A DNA stretch of 64,000 nt, taken from NCBI GenBank assembly GCA_037367405.1, contig JAZKJV010011598.1:682001-746000 (forward strand). The letters are read 5' to 3'. Within the stretch, counting starts at the first letter, position 1, and the number at the start of each line of letters is the position of its first letter. The notes under the pieces were generated by a model. It worked only from the letters and a program-made list of their open reading frames with translations, ran no database searches and was not told the origin of the DNA. The stretch comes from Ottelia alismoides (lineage: Eukaryota; Streptophyta; Magnoliopsida; Alismatales; Hydrocharitaceae). The position numbers and the translations under genes were made by a program. Below, piece by piece: positions 47,917 to 58,599 of this stretch.

Positions 47917-48248
47917 CCTAACGCTACCCTCCTCATTTACCTTGGCTTGGGACAGACCATGACTGAGTTTAATTAAAAAATAGTAACATAATAAAATTGA
48001 AACTAAATAAAATCCTAACCGACAGTAAAAGACTCCAATTGGCTTACTAAAATGACTCTAACTATTTTTCTATTAAAAGAATACGATTACAATCAATCTT
48101 AATTTAATTAACATAAATTAAAATAACCAACCAAATAATTTAACTAATTAAGGATGAAAATCCAAGTTCGTCATAGCATGTATAGTCTTATGCTTCTTTA
48201 AATTATGGATTGACTCCTCAAACTGGGTTTGATTGCATCAATTATTCA

Positions 48249-49063
48249 CCGCTTGAAAAAATCCATCTCCTGATGAATTGCTTGATCTGCATTCCATTAT
48301 TGGAGAATTTGATATGAAAATCCTTAGTCCTACCTTCCCAAATTGAACTGTTTTTTACAATTTAGGATTACATTTTTTTCCACCAGGAAGCGTGACTATA
48401 ATTTTCCTACCTCTTCATCCCAAACAGATTTCCTCCACAAGTATCTCTCATTTTTAACCCTCCCATAGATAACTAATGGGGAGGGACCTCTTTGAAAATA
48501 CCCAATATCAGCCCAAGGCCCCCTATTTTGATGATCATTGGAGAGAAACACCCAACCCATGCTAGGGTTTCCACCCTCGTTCTCAACAACAATGATTTTA
48601 GAGAACTTGGAGGAAGTGGTGGCAAGAACGGGAGGAAGGCTTCTATCGACGAATGCCTCATGGGAGATACGCAAATGTAGAGATAAGTGAAGGGCAGTGG
48701 TAGTGACTGCACATGCGTCATGTGCTACAGCACCCTCATAGTCCCTAACGGGTTCAGCTATTAGGATCGGGGTAGCGGAAGACCGATTGTCGCTGATTGT
48801 AGGGTCGGAGCTTCGTGCCACAATTATGACAGTGTTGAGGAGCATGAGAGCCTCGGTAACGACGACAATCTCGACATCGGAGGCGTGGATGATGCTCTAG
48901 TTGCGCATGTGATTGAGTGACGTTGGACTCGAGGTTTTCACTGATGAAGCCGACTCTGGGAAGGAAGTAGAAGATGGTCCCGACAGTGGATATGAGGGCA
49001 TCCGCGGGGAGGGACTAGCCAGCAGTGGCGCCAGAGGGGATTATGGTGTGTGTTGATGAAGAG
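48249..49063 (-). other. probable interior of element X, left part
   Basis: Lies between the X1 LTR and the hAT element. A minus-strand frame at 48396-48845 (149 residues) has no domain I recognise. It may be non-coding interior of X; the continuation is at 52779. Confidence 0.4.
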
Positions 49064-49071
49064 GTGGTGGG

Positions 49072-52000
49072 CAGTGTTCAGGAAATCGGCCGAGTATACC
49101 GCATACTCGGCCGCATACTCGGCCGCGGAAGCTCTGGCGCACCGAGTGAGAGTAGTTCGGGCTTTAAGCGGGCCTGGCCGCATACTCGGCCGAGTATGCC
49201 GTATAGGCGGCGGGTATGCGCCCGATTTTCTAATAGAAAGTTTTTAAAAATATAACCTAAAACCCTGGACACTAATACTGCTGGAAGTTAATTGAACCCG
49301 TACCCCCCGCATACCCTAACATATCGAAACCTCGGTCCCTCGCATACCCCCGACGACGAGCCCTAGAACTTCGCCTCCGCCAAGACCTTGGCCCCGCTCC
49401 AGCCGAGCACCTCCAACCCCAATCCTCGTTGGTCGCCGCCTATCCTTTCCGCTGCAGCCGAGCACCTCCAACCGCAAACTTCGCCGTCGAGCGTTTCCGC
49501 TGCAGTCGAGCACCGCCGACAAGAGCATGGCCCCGCAATCCTCGCCGCCGCCAAGAGATTCGTGCAGGTGCCAGGTGATTTAAGGTTTATTGTTTATACT
49601 TGCAAGTTAGTGGAGTTTTATTCAAATAGTAAATGAAATTTTTTACAAATGGTTGTACAAATGATTTTGTTGTTAACTGGTGATGGAGGACTCGAGTAGT
49701 GAACCACCTCTGGTACAAAATGACCCTTTGCAGAGACCCTTTGCGGAGACCCTCATTGATAGATGTGCAAACTAAAACAAAATGATTATACATAGATATT
49801 CTTATAAACTGCGTCTACCAAATTTTATGCACAATCAGGCCAGATCGTGTTACAATGACCTATAAAAAATGTCTTGATGAATGTGGTTTTAGAATTAGTT
49901 GCTTGGTTTGAGAGTTTGTCATTTAATTTATATAAAAGAGTTTGATTTCTTTTTCATATGTGATCATTATGGCAGCAATGGCCTCTCAACCAAATCTTGA
50001 AGTTGTTGGAGATGCATCATCGACCTGTCATGTCCCGTCGGGATCTAGTGATCCCGGTTGGAAATACGCATTCCTCGCTTCAAAGACTGATCCAAATACA
50101 GTCACATGTGCACTTTGTGGCAAGATTGTAAAGGGTGGTATAAATAGAATGAAGCAACATCTAGCACATGTCAAAGGAAATGTAGCGTCCTGTCCAAAGG
50201 CTGACTTTGAAATAAGAAAGGAAGTTAAGGAATACTTGGACAATACACAAAAAAAGAAGTGCGATAAATCGAAAGATTTGCAAGAAATGAGGGATGAAGT
50301 TGCCAATTTATTCATGGGTTCAAGTGCAACTCCATATGAAAGAGAAGATAAAAGACAAAAAGTGTCAGAAGCAACTGAAGAATGCAAAATGCATCAAAGT
50401 TCAATCAAAGATGCATTTTGTAAGGAACAACGTGCACGGGTCAATAAGTATGTGGCCAAGTTCTTTTATGATTGTCAAATTTCATTCAATGTGGTCACCC
50501 ACAAGTCCTTTATTCGTATGTGTGAGGCAATTGGTCAATATGGACCGGGATACAAGCCTCCCTCCTATTACGAGATCTCAGAGACATTGTTGAATGATGA
50601 AGTTGAGGAGACTAAGGAGTTCATAAGCAGTCATAAGCAATCTTGGAAGAAGGGTGGTTGTTCCATTATGACGGATGCTTGGACAGATATGCGGGGTAGG
50701 AGCATCATGAATTTTTGTGTGAATTCCGAGTCGGGCACATGTTTTTTAAAGTCTGTTGATTCATCATCTGAGTCTCACACTGCAGAGTATATATCCAACT
50801 TGGTGGATGAAATTGTTCAAGAGGTTGGAGTTGATGATGTTGTTCAGGTCGTCACTGATAATGCATCGGCCAATTTAGCTGCTGGAAGGATACTTAGGAC
50901 TAAGTATCCAAGGATTTTTTGGTCTCCATGTGCAGCTCATTGCATAGACCTTATGTTGGAAGAATTTGGTAAAGAACCCAAGGTAAAAAATGCAATTACA
51001 AAGGCAAGATCTCTCACTACATTCATCTATAGCCATGCAAGGACCTTGAGCTTGATGAGGCAATTCACACAAAAGGGAGAAATTGTACGACCAGGACAAA
51101 CAAGGTTTGCTACCACATTTCTCACTCTATAGAGCGTGATGGACAAAAAGGAGAAGTTGAGATTGATGTTCTCGTCTGATGAATGGAGGCAATGCAAGTG
51201 GTCAAGGACAAAGAAAGGAGAAATGTCTTCATCTATTGTTTTCAGTGCTGCATTTTGGAACCAAGTGTCTATGACCTTGAAGATCTTCTCTCCCTTGGTT
51301 TATGTTTTGCGCATTGTTGATGGGGATCAAAGACCATCCATGGGATTCATATATGGTTCATTATTGGACGCTAGAAAGGAAATAATGTCAGTGTTCAAAG
51401 ACAATGAAGCACAATACAAACCTTTTATCGATGGCATTGACTCAAAATCAAAGGGTAGGTTGGATAGCCCTCTTCATCTTGTTGCTTATTTTCTTAATCC
51501 ATATTACTACTATAGAGATAGTAGTGTCATTGAAAGGGGGGGCTGTGTCGTGGAGGGCTTCATGCAATGCATGGAAATTTTTTATCCTGATTTGGAAATT
51601 CAAGATGTAATCACATCAAAGGAGCTGTTCTTGTACAAAAATGCACAAGGATCTTTTGGCGAGCCGTTAGCTGTGAAACAAAGATCAACACCCGACGACC
51701 AATTAAGGCCGGGTATTGTAATTATTTCATATTAATTAGCATCATCAATTTAGTTTTTTATAGTATAGCTTATTCATAAAATTTCTCATATGTATATAAT
51801 TGGTGGATATTATATGGTGGAGAGTGTCCTCATCTAACGGCTATGGCAATGAGGATTTTGAAGTTGACATCCTCCTCTTCTGGATGTGAAAGGAATTGGA
51901 GCATTTTCTCATCGGTAATTCAAAGTCTATTGCTAATACTTGTCATTTATAAGTAGTGAATGTAATGATATATTGTTTCAATTGTAGATTCATACAAAGA

Positions 52001-52770
52001 AGAGGAATAAACTTGAAAGCAAGAGGTTGAATGATTTGCTATTTGTTAAATCTAACTCAAGATTGAGAGAGCGTCAGATGACAAAAGGCAAGGATCCATT
52101 AGTTTCCAAGGATCGTAATAATGTAAGTGAGTGGATTGCAGAAGGAGAAGGAGAGGAAGAGGTATTTCCAGGATCAGGATTAACATGGAACCTTGTAGTT
52201 GAGGCAACTGGTGCAGAAGATCTTGTGCAACATAGATGAAGTCAAAGAATTGTTGATGCATCAAGGCCTACTACATTAGAAGATGATGATGAAGCCGATG
52301 AGTTTGCAACCGATGAAGAGAGTGACGATGACCCTATTCCTCAAGTTGAATTTGCAGATGAATGGCAATCAGAATGAAGCTTTTGGATGCTTCATGTTTT
52401 TGGATGCTTTATTTTTTGACATCATTTTGAATGCCCTTATTTTGAGAACATATTTGTATTTGTTGAAAACACTTAGAGAAAGACATGTTGTCATATGCGC
52501 TTTCAATTGATGCTTTTGCTCATTTGCTCTAAATTACTTTTTATCACAATAGTTTTGTTCCTAGTACCTTCAATTCCTTATTATTATACTCAAGAGATAT
52601 AATATTTAGAGGATATTAACATAATATTAAATATTTATTTATACTTTTAATAATAAAAAATACCAAACCGCATAAAACCGCATACTCCCCGCATACTCTC
52701 CCGCATACCGCATACTCTCTATTCAGTGACCCCTCCGACTGAATACCGCATACCGCCTTCCTGAACATTG
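49072..52770 (+). mobile_element. hAT DNA transposon with transposase gene
   Basis: A 3,699-bp element with a perfect 8-bp target duplication GTGGTGGG (49064-49071 and 52771-52778). The terminal inverted repeats are CAGTGTTCAGGAA and CAATGTTCAGGAA. Subterminal arrays of CCGCATACTCGGCCG (left) and CCGCATACTCTC, ACCGCATACC (right) flank a plus-strand transposase. All physical hallmarks of a hAT insertion are present. The transposase carries two in-frame stops, so this copy is not directly autonomous. Confidence 0.93.
49969..52377 (+). pseudogene. hAT transposase: BED finger, DUF659, hATC (two nonsense codons)
   Basis: The start is probably ATG 49969 or 49978 (MASQPNLEVV). A BED-type zinc finger spans WKYAFLASKTDPNTVTCALC to HLAHVKGN. 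A DUF659/RNase H-like core follows, with MTDAWTDMRGRSIMNF, VVTDNASANLAAGR and SPCAAHCIDLMLEE; the aspartates in TDAWTD and TDNASAN are the likely catalytic ones. The frame is stopped by TAG at 51130 and continues in frame to 51735. The dimerisation domain lies at about 51795-51914 (LTSSSSGCERNWSIF). It continues after a 73-bp GT-AG intron (51915-51987) with IHTKKRNKLESKRLNDLLFV. A second stop, TGA at 52237, precedes an acidic tail ending at 52377. Transposase cuts and inserts the element via its ends. Confidence 0.9.
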
Positions 52771-52778
52771 GTGGTGGG

Positions 52779-53180
52779 TAGTGGTGGTTCAAGAGAAGCT
52801 AACAATGGTGAAAAGGACTGCAAGAACGATGGCACCAAAGGAATACCTATACTGTGACTTCGACCCGGATAAGATCTACGGTTTCATGTTCTTCAAACTT
52901 GGAACTCTCGCCGAATATGGGTCTTGCATCTTCGTCGTATTCTTGTGTTGGAGAGGTAAAAGCAAAATCTTTTTGTAAGAATATGTCTTCATCATGCAAC
53001 AAATCATTCTTGTGAAATACACCTTATGATAAGAAATACAACCATTGTTGTACCTTCATTCTCAACGGGACTCGTTGCTTGAACTTTTGTTGTCGGGAAC
53101 GCAAATATTGACCGAGACGATCCAGATCAAACTTCATCCGCAAATTATAGATAAGATCGTCAAATCTTGAGAATGATTCG
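52779..53180 (-). other. leader and reading frame of element X (copy X2)
   Basis: Minus-strand text such as LRMKFDLDRLGQYLRSRQQK at 53024-53320 matches LRTNFDLSHLSQGSRLLQKK in the copy at 54937-55335, so the two leaders are homologous. The PBS present in the other copy is absent here because about 21 bp is missing at 53180. Function unknown. Confidence 0.5.
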
Positions 53181-53658
53181 GTTGATGCAGTCGAGAAATC
53201 AAAGGAGAGAAGAGGGGAGAGAGATTCATGACATGCCTCACGGAACAAGAGAGGAACGAGATGAGAGGCGAAACTGTAGAAATTAGGGGGAAGGTAGGTA
53301 ATTGTGGAGGCACTCTCCAAATAAAACTCAAATTATAATTCATAATATAATTTTTCTTACTCCCTTTATACGGGGAGGGGGTCTAATTACAAAAATAATA
53401 ACAAAATAAAACTCAAACTAATGAGTCAATTTGACTTCCTAAAATGACTCCAACAAATTTTATCTATTAAGAAGATTAGGATTACAAAATCGGGTTATTT
53501 AACGTAAATAAAAATAGATGGCTAAATTAAAATAACCAATTAGGGACGGAAAACCATAATTTGCCAAATTCTCAAATGCGTGATAGCAAGGAGACCCATG
53601 TATTTCATTAAATTATGGCTCAACCACTCAAATTAGGTTTAATTGCATCGATTCTCCA
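53181..53658 (-). repeat. LTR of element X, copy X2 (5' LTR)
   Basis: Aligns with X1 (38164-48248 without the RTE) and, over its first 90 bp, with 55350-55439. Features include TGATGCAGTC at its start, CTTTATACGGGG near 53364 and TTAAATTATGGCTCAACC-like text near 53612. Confidence 0.6.
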
Positions 53659-54534
53659 CCACGTGATTGCAAGAAGACCCATGTGTTTCTTTAACGTAAA
53701 TAAAAAATTCTCAAATGTGTGATTGTAAGGAGACCCACTACTTGAGTTCTAGATTCGATGCTTGGAATCTTGGATGTTTGATTGCAATGATTTGGAGTCT
53801 ATGTGGAAAGAACAAATGAGGCGCATGCAACTGGACCCAAGTCGGTGTCGTGTCCTTATGAGATCGGCTTCTTGTCAAAGAGAACAATGATCGAAGACCT
53901 AATTTGGTGTGTAAGGAGGCATCCATGTCGTGAAGATTCTCACAAAGTTGTCTTCTAGAGGGGACTTGGGGTGGAAAATCGGTGTGGCATCTTCAGAGGT
54001 GAGACTATGGAGTTGAAAAGGCCTTGAATGATGGAAACCACAGGGTTATGGTGAGGGGAGATGTAAATAAAAAGTTTGGCCTACATGTTCTTATATAGGG
54101 AGGCCCAATAATCCTATTTCTAATAGGAGTGTGGGGTGTTTTTCGCTCATTTTCCCCTCAACACTTCTATTTAATATTCTTCTTTAAGGGGGCATAAGTG
54201 TAAATTTCTACCCCTTCACTAGAAGAAAACCTCCCCTTTTGCTTATTCTTTACTTTAACCTTTTTATAAAAAAGGTTTTGGGTAAGGGATATGGGTGTAA
54301 AACTCCTAAAATCTATTTGACTCCCTTTTCATAAGTATGCAACCAATCAAATAGGAAGCTATTCCTCTTATTAGGGATCGTACCCTCCAATCCCAGAGGC
54401 GGCACTAGCGATTACGCAAGAGGGGGTTGTTGGCTTTACACATCCCTTCGGGGCTAGGGTCTCTCAATGACGACACTACGCCTTAGGGTTAGGTCTACAA
54501 ACTTTCTGGCGGTAGTTGCACCATCGGATGATGT
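53659..54534. other. unclassified region with LTR-like composition
   Basis: No gene supported. GTTCTTATATAGGGAGGCCC near 54090 looks like a plant LTR or promoter TATA region. No matching partner repeat was found in the window. Confidence 0.4.
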
Positions 54535-55335
54535 TCAATTATCCGTAGTGGCGGCATTGGGTTGGTCGATAGCAAGTGTATAGGCGGCGAGGAAAGTCAT
54601 GGCAACAATAGTACCATCGACAAAGGGTCGAATGGCGATTGACATCGCCTTTGCGATATCGAACGTATGGGAGTGTTTGGCGAACCAATGGAATGTTGCT
54701 GGCTTTGGCGTCGGCACCGTGTGGAGATCGAATAATGGTGGGGGTGGCGAGGGATGCCCAGGAATAGGTGGGTAAGGCGAGGGGTGTAGTGGTCGGGGCA
54801 GGGTTGAAAGTGACAGTGGTTGTATCGACGTTGGTGGTGTCGGTTGTGGCAGTGTGGACAACCACAGAAGAGGTGGTGATGGTAGTGGCACTGTTAGTGT
54901 CGGCAAAGGAGGTTCGACATACTCTAAAACAAATGCCTAGGTGGCGGCGGTGGCTTCTACCGAGTGCAATGGTAACTCGAAGATCGCATGCAGATAAACT
55001 CCAACTGCAGACAGGGCAAGGACTTTAGGTTCCCCATCATAGATGGCCTTCTTTTCCTTTTGTTCTTCTTCTAACAGAATTGTAGCCATAGAATCCTTGT
55101 CTTGAATGAAAATATCTTCAGGGAACACATATGGTGTTGTTGTATCTTCTACATGAATGAATAAATCATTATCTAGACATGAATCCAAACGTTGATGTAC
55201 CTTTATGCTCGAGAGGATTCGATGGTTGAACTTCTTCTGGAGTAAACGTGAACCTTGGCTAAGATGACTCAGATCGAAATTCGTCCGTAAATAATAGATA
55301 GGAACGTTGAATCGTAAGAATGATTCGATATCCAT
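54535..55335 (-). other. element X copy X3: leader and unidentified frames
   Basis: The minus-strand frame 54937-55335 starts next to the PBS with MDIESFLRFNVPIYYLRTNF and continues VEDTTTPYVFPEDIFIQDKD. A second, low-complexity Thr/Pro-rich frame (54535-54906) follows. The homologous but broken copy at 52779-53320 suggests a conserved leader sequence. I do not recognise the protein and cannot say it is gag. Confidence 0.45.
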
Positions 55336-55347
55336 GCTCTGATACCA
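55336..55347 (-). promoter_or_regulatory. primer-binding site of element X (tRNA-iMet)
   Basis: The minus strand reads TGGTATCAGAGC two bases inside the LTR edge at 55350; it defines X as an LTR retrotransposon. Confidence 0.7.
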
Positions 55348-55349
55348 GT

Positions 55350-55439
55350 TGATACATTCTGGAAATCCGAAGGACGGAGAGAGGAAAAAAAGATGTAAAA
55401 TGGGCTTCGTGTGGTTGAGAGGAGAGGAGGTGTTGAGAG
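55350..55439 (-). repeat. truncated LTR of element X, copy X3
   Basis: TGATACATTCTGGAAATC and following text match the first 90 bp of X1 and X2; it then switches abruptly to copia integrase sequence. Confidence 0.55.
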
Positions 55440-56127
55440 TCAGTACCCTTTCTGGGTCCGGGAATAGCCCACAAAGACGTACTTGACAACTTTGGGGGGG
55501 GAGAGCTTGTTACGGACATGACTCAAGTGAAAAAAAGCAAAAAAAAACGACTACGCGAGGTGTTAGAGAGAAATGGTCCTTATCATGTAACTCAATCAAA
55601 AAATGAACCTTTTCTTTTAAGATCGAGGACAACATACAGATGATCAGGTAGCAAGCAGTGAAGACCGCATCACCCCAAAAAGAGTGGGGAGCATGACTCG
55701 AAATAAGAAGAGTCCTAGTAACGTATCAAAAAGGTGACGGTGTTTATGCTTGGCAACACTGTTCTGCTGAGAAGTATAAGTACAAGAGGTCGGATGTATG
55801 ATGCCAAGGGACCTGAAGAATTCAGAAAAGCTAGATGATACAAAACTCAAAGTTATCGTCATAGCGAACATACTTAACAGTAGCAGAAAAATATTCTACA
55901 CTTCATTAATGAAAGGTTGAACAACAGAACTAGCTTTAGAATTGTTTTCCAAAACAAAAACCCAAGAAAGTCTAGAAAACTCATTAATAGCAACTAGATA
56001 GAATGCATGCCCTTGGTAATCAGGAACATGACAAGAAACCCAAATATCAAAATGAACAACTTAAATAAAGAACAACTGCTATAACCGTGATAACCAGGAA
56101 AATTGGGATGGTAATGCTTCCCAAGTT
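55440..56127 (-). pseudogene. copia E integrase fragment
   Basis: The minus strand reads LGKHYHPNFPGY near 56110 and IIHPTSCTYTSQQNSVAKHK at 55644-55871, the latter matching the catalytic-glutamate region HQTTCAYTSQQNGVAERKHR of copia C with the glutamate changed to lysine. It ends near RTQKG at 55440. The missing stretch upstream is at 58560 and above, beyond the L1 insertion. RT, RNase H and 3' LTR are absent. Confidence 0.82.
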
Positions 56128-58145
56128 TTTTTTGAAATAAACAAGGGTGAGGCCCCAAGGTGGGACTCACCGCGGAGCTTTCGTTGAAATGAGAAATTTA
56201 TGCAATCATACAAGGGACCAAGACGCCATAAGGCCCTTAAAAGAGAAAAATTCGTATGGGCCGTATGTCTCGAATCTTATCTGCGGCATACGGTGAATGT
56301 TTTTGTATTTAGTTATGTACCGTGACAAAGCCGCATTTTCAAAAGGCGGCTTCCATTTGAGCCAAAATATGAGATCGAACGGTGCATACACACAAGATTC
56401 AAAGGTTCCATTTGAACAGGAAGCCGCCATTTGAAGAAGCGGCTTCAATTCACAGCACCAAAGCTGCCTTTTCAAAAGGCGGCTTTGGCTCAAATGGAAG
56501 CCGCCTTTTGAAAAGGCGGCTTTGTCACGGTACATAACTAAATACAAAAACATTCATCGTATGCCGCGGATAAGATTCGAGACATACGACCCATACGAAT
56601 TTTCCTCGCCCATAAAACAACCAAGATCATAGAACAGTTGGCCTTGAAAAATATTCTCATTTCTAGCACACCAAATAGCCCAGAGGATTTCGAAAGTTGG
56701 GGATGTATCTTCCTGCGAGTTGCCACATGACGACCTAATTAAGCTCCATAATGATGTATTTTCATATGTTTTTACCCGAGAAATATTCACACCTTCCCAT
56801 ATACGTGAACATGTCCGACATTAAAAAAAGATGTTCCAAGACCTCATCTTCCTCGTTACATCTGCTACATGTACGATCACCGGTATGTACAATGGCATCT
56901 CATCGTGTCTTTATGAGCAAACGTCCATGTCTTACAATCCAAATGAAGAACTTAATCTTTTGCTGAATTTTACTTTTCCAAATTATCTGGAAGTCACGCA
57001 TGAGATCATCCAAGGCCAAGTGACAGCTCTGTATGAAGAAAAGATATGCCTTTTTCACCGAGCACTTTCCATTACCCCAGCTATAGTGATCCCTACCATG
57101 TGTGGGCCCCTCATCCTCAGTCAAATCACCGAGGAGGGAAGTGACCTCCTGAATCCTTTGTTTGGATTGTGCAGGAGGGAAGCAAGGGCACCAAATACCT
57201 GCCGACCATACATTACCAACAAAGTCGTCTTGATTTTGAAAAAGGGAAAAGAGACGAGCGTAACTATCCCTCAGGGGCCCCAACCCAGTCCAATCATCCC
57301 GCCAAAAATAAAATGTCATGTCTCGCCATTACCAACAGTCAGTTGTAGTATCTCTCTCATATCAAGAAGGATCTTTCTGATACCCGTCCAAAGAGCAGAG
57401 GGGTGCCTAATGATTGAGGTCTCTAGGCTGTCCGCAATCCCATAAATCTCACGCATCAGTCTACACACCAAGTCATCCTTCTCCCCCATAATCTCATCAC
57501 TCACTTCGAAAGTATGGCCTTGTTCATGCATTCCAACTCGAGGATCTCAAGCACCGTGTTCCAATTTGTTTTTCGCAGACAACCCACAACAAGAGGAAGG
57601 CACATATATGTAATTGGGAGGTCTCCCATCAAGCAAAGAAGGGAGTCACCAATCTCTTGAGTTTCAGTTTGATTAAGACCGAAAGGATAAAAATGGATTT
57701 CTCTCTGTTCAGCTTGAGACCGGATATATCCCCAAAGAACTCCATAATATGCGAAGCTGTCTGAACATGCGCCAGGTCCCCATCAATGAAGATCACTGTG
57801 TCATATGCATATCGAAGTATATGAATATGTATATCATCCTTGCAATAACCCATGTATAGGCCTTCCTCATATGCCAGTTTCAGCATTACCGACAATACAT
57901 CAATCGCTAACACAAAGAACAAAGGCGTTACGGACAACCCTACCTGACACACCGTTGGGGTTGATAGAAGCCTCCTTTGCTGACCATTCACCAAAACAGC
58001 TACAAAGCTATCGTGATGCACCTTTTCATCCATGACACCCATAACTCGGGAAAACCCCTCTTCTCCAAGGATGCCCAAAGAAATCTCCAGTCAACACAAT
58101 CATAAGCCTTCGAGAAGAAATCTCTAGTCAACACAATCATAAACC
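56128..58145 (-). pseudogene. 5'-truncated L1-like LINE with poly-A tail
   Basis: A poly-T run at 56130-56137 is the element's 3' poly-A, preceded (minus strand) by GCCTCACCCTTGTTTATTTC. Coding remnants: RT around 57629-58078 (AVLVNGQQRRLLSTP, ILRYAYDTVIFIDGD with the YADD-like box as YAYD, GLKLNREKS). The zf-RVT region follows at 56900-57319 (FYFWRDDW, YSWGNGKCSVKKAY, IWKSKIQQKIKFFIW). The terminal FEILWAIWCARNENIFQ is at 56554-56790. It inserted into copia E. The tail carries a large inverted repeat. Confidence 0.85.
56244..56607. repeat. 124-bp-arm inverted repeat with internal palindromes
   Basis: 56244-56367 is nearly the exact inverse of 56484-56607, with a 116-bp loop. Four palindromic units of the form AAGCCGCC-TTTTGAAA-GGCGGCTT lie at about 56330, 56421, 56463 and 56499. 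The right arm is continuous with LINE coding sequence; the left arm is an inverted copy of it. Confidence 0.85.
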
Positions 58146-58150
58146 TACCT
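58078..58150. repeat. short tandem duplication at the LINE 5' break
   Basis: AGAAATCTCCAGTCAACACA followed by ATCATAAGCCT is repeated about 39 bp later with two changes (CTAGTCAACAC, ATAAACCT). Confidence 0.75.
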
Positions 58151-58559
58151 ACTTGCTTTCTTTTGAAACCACGGAATTACCTATTATTTTTTTTAATGTG
58201 CTAGATTGTATTCAACATTTGTTGACATTTCTCTTGTTCCCAAAATGTATAGCAGGCAAGGCGCCTACATCATGGTAGATTGACAGCTGGACGCTGAGCT
58301 TCTACAATTTCTATTACGGTACAGATGATTATAGTTTTTGTACAAGATAATGTAAATGATTTTCTTTCTCTTCCGTTACATTTTGGGATGCATGTGCATA
58401 ATGCAGTTTCTTTTGTTACATGTAACTATATATGAAAATTTATGCAATGTGAATTGGTGGCACTTGTTTCTGTGGCTTGTGATTGTCATTTTGAATCACA
58501 AAAAAGTTTCCCTCGCTTTCAGGTAATCTAATGTCATCGATATCAAACGTAATACTTTG
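58151..58559. other. unclassified region
   Basis: AT-rich, without a gene, known repeat or readable boundary; it lies between the LINE's 5' break and the resumption of copia E. Confidence 0.4.
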
Positions 58560-58599
58560 AGTGATGTATAAACGGGTAACCCAGATCCACGGGCATCAC

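Larger units (their letters stand above)
38398..47969 (-). mobile_element. full-length RTE-type LINE with nested insertions
   Basis: Flanked by TAATTACAAAAATAGTA (38381-38397) and TAATTAAAAAATAGTA (47970-47985), a target duplication of 16-17 bp with one indel. The minus-strand 3' end has a TTG-rich tail (GCTTTGTTGTTCTTG), typical of plant RTE elements. The 5' end near 47960 has CAAGCCAAGGTAAATGAGGA. Removing the insertions 40163-40348, 41744-47609 and 47709-47916 leaves about 3.3 kb, the usual RTE size. It lies inside an LTR of element X. Confidence 0.85.
38164..48248 (-). repeat. LTR of element X, copy X1 (split by the RTE LINE)
   Basis: 38164-38397 plus 47986-48248, about 497 bp together, align with 53181-53658. 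Both start TGATGCAGTC and contain a promoter-like CTATATAAAAGG or GTATAAAGG on the minus strand. X1 could be the 3' LTR of an element whose 5' LTR is at 53181, or a solo LTR. I do not see matching outer 5-mers. Confidence 0.6.

Noticed and set aside
48396..48845. 149-residue minus-strand frame as a host gene
   Set aside because: No motif, and its position between X repeats suggests element interior; kept only as unclassified sequence.
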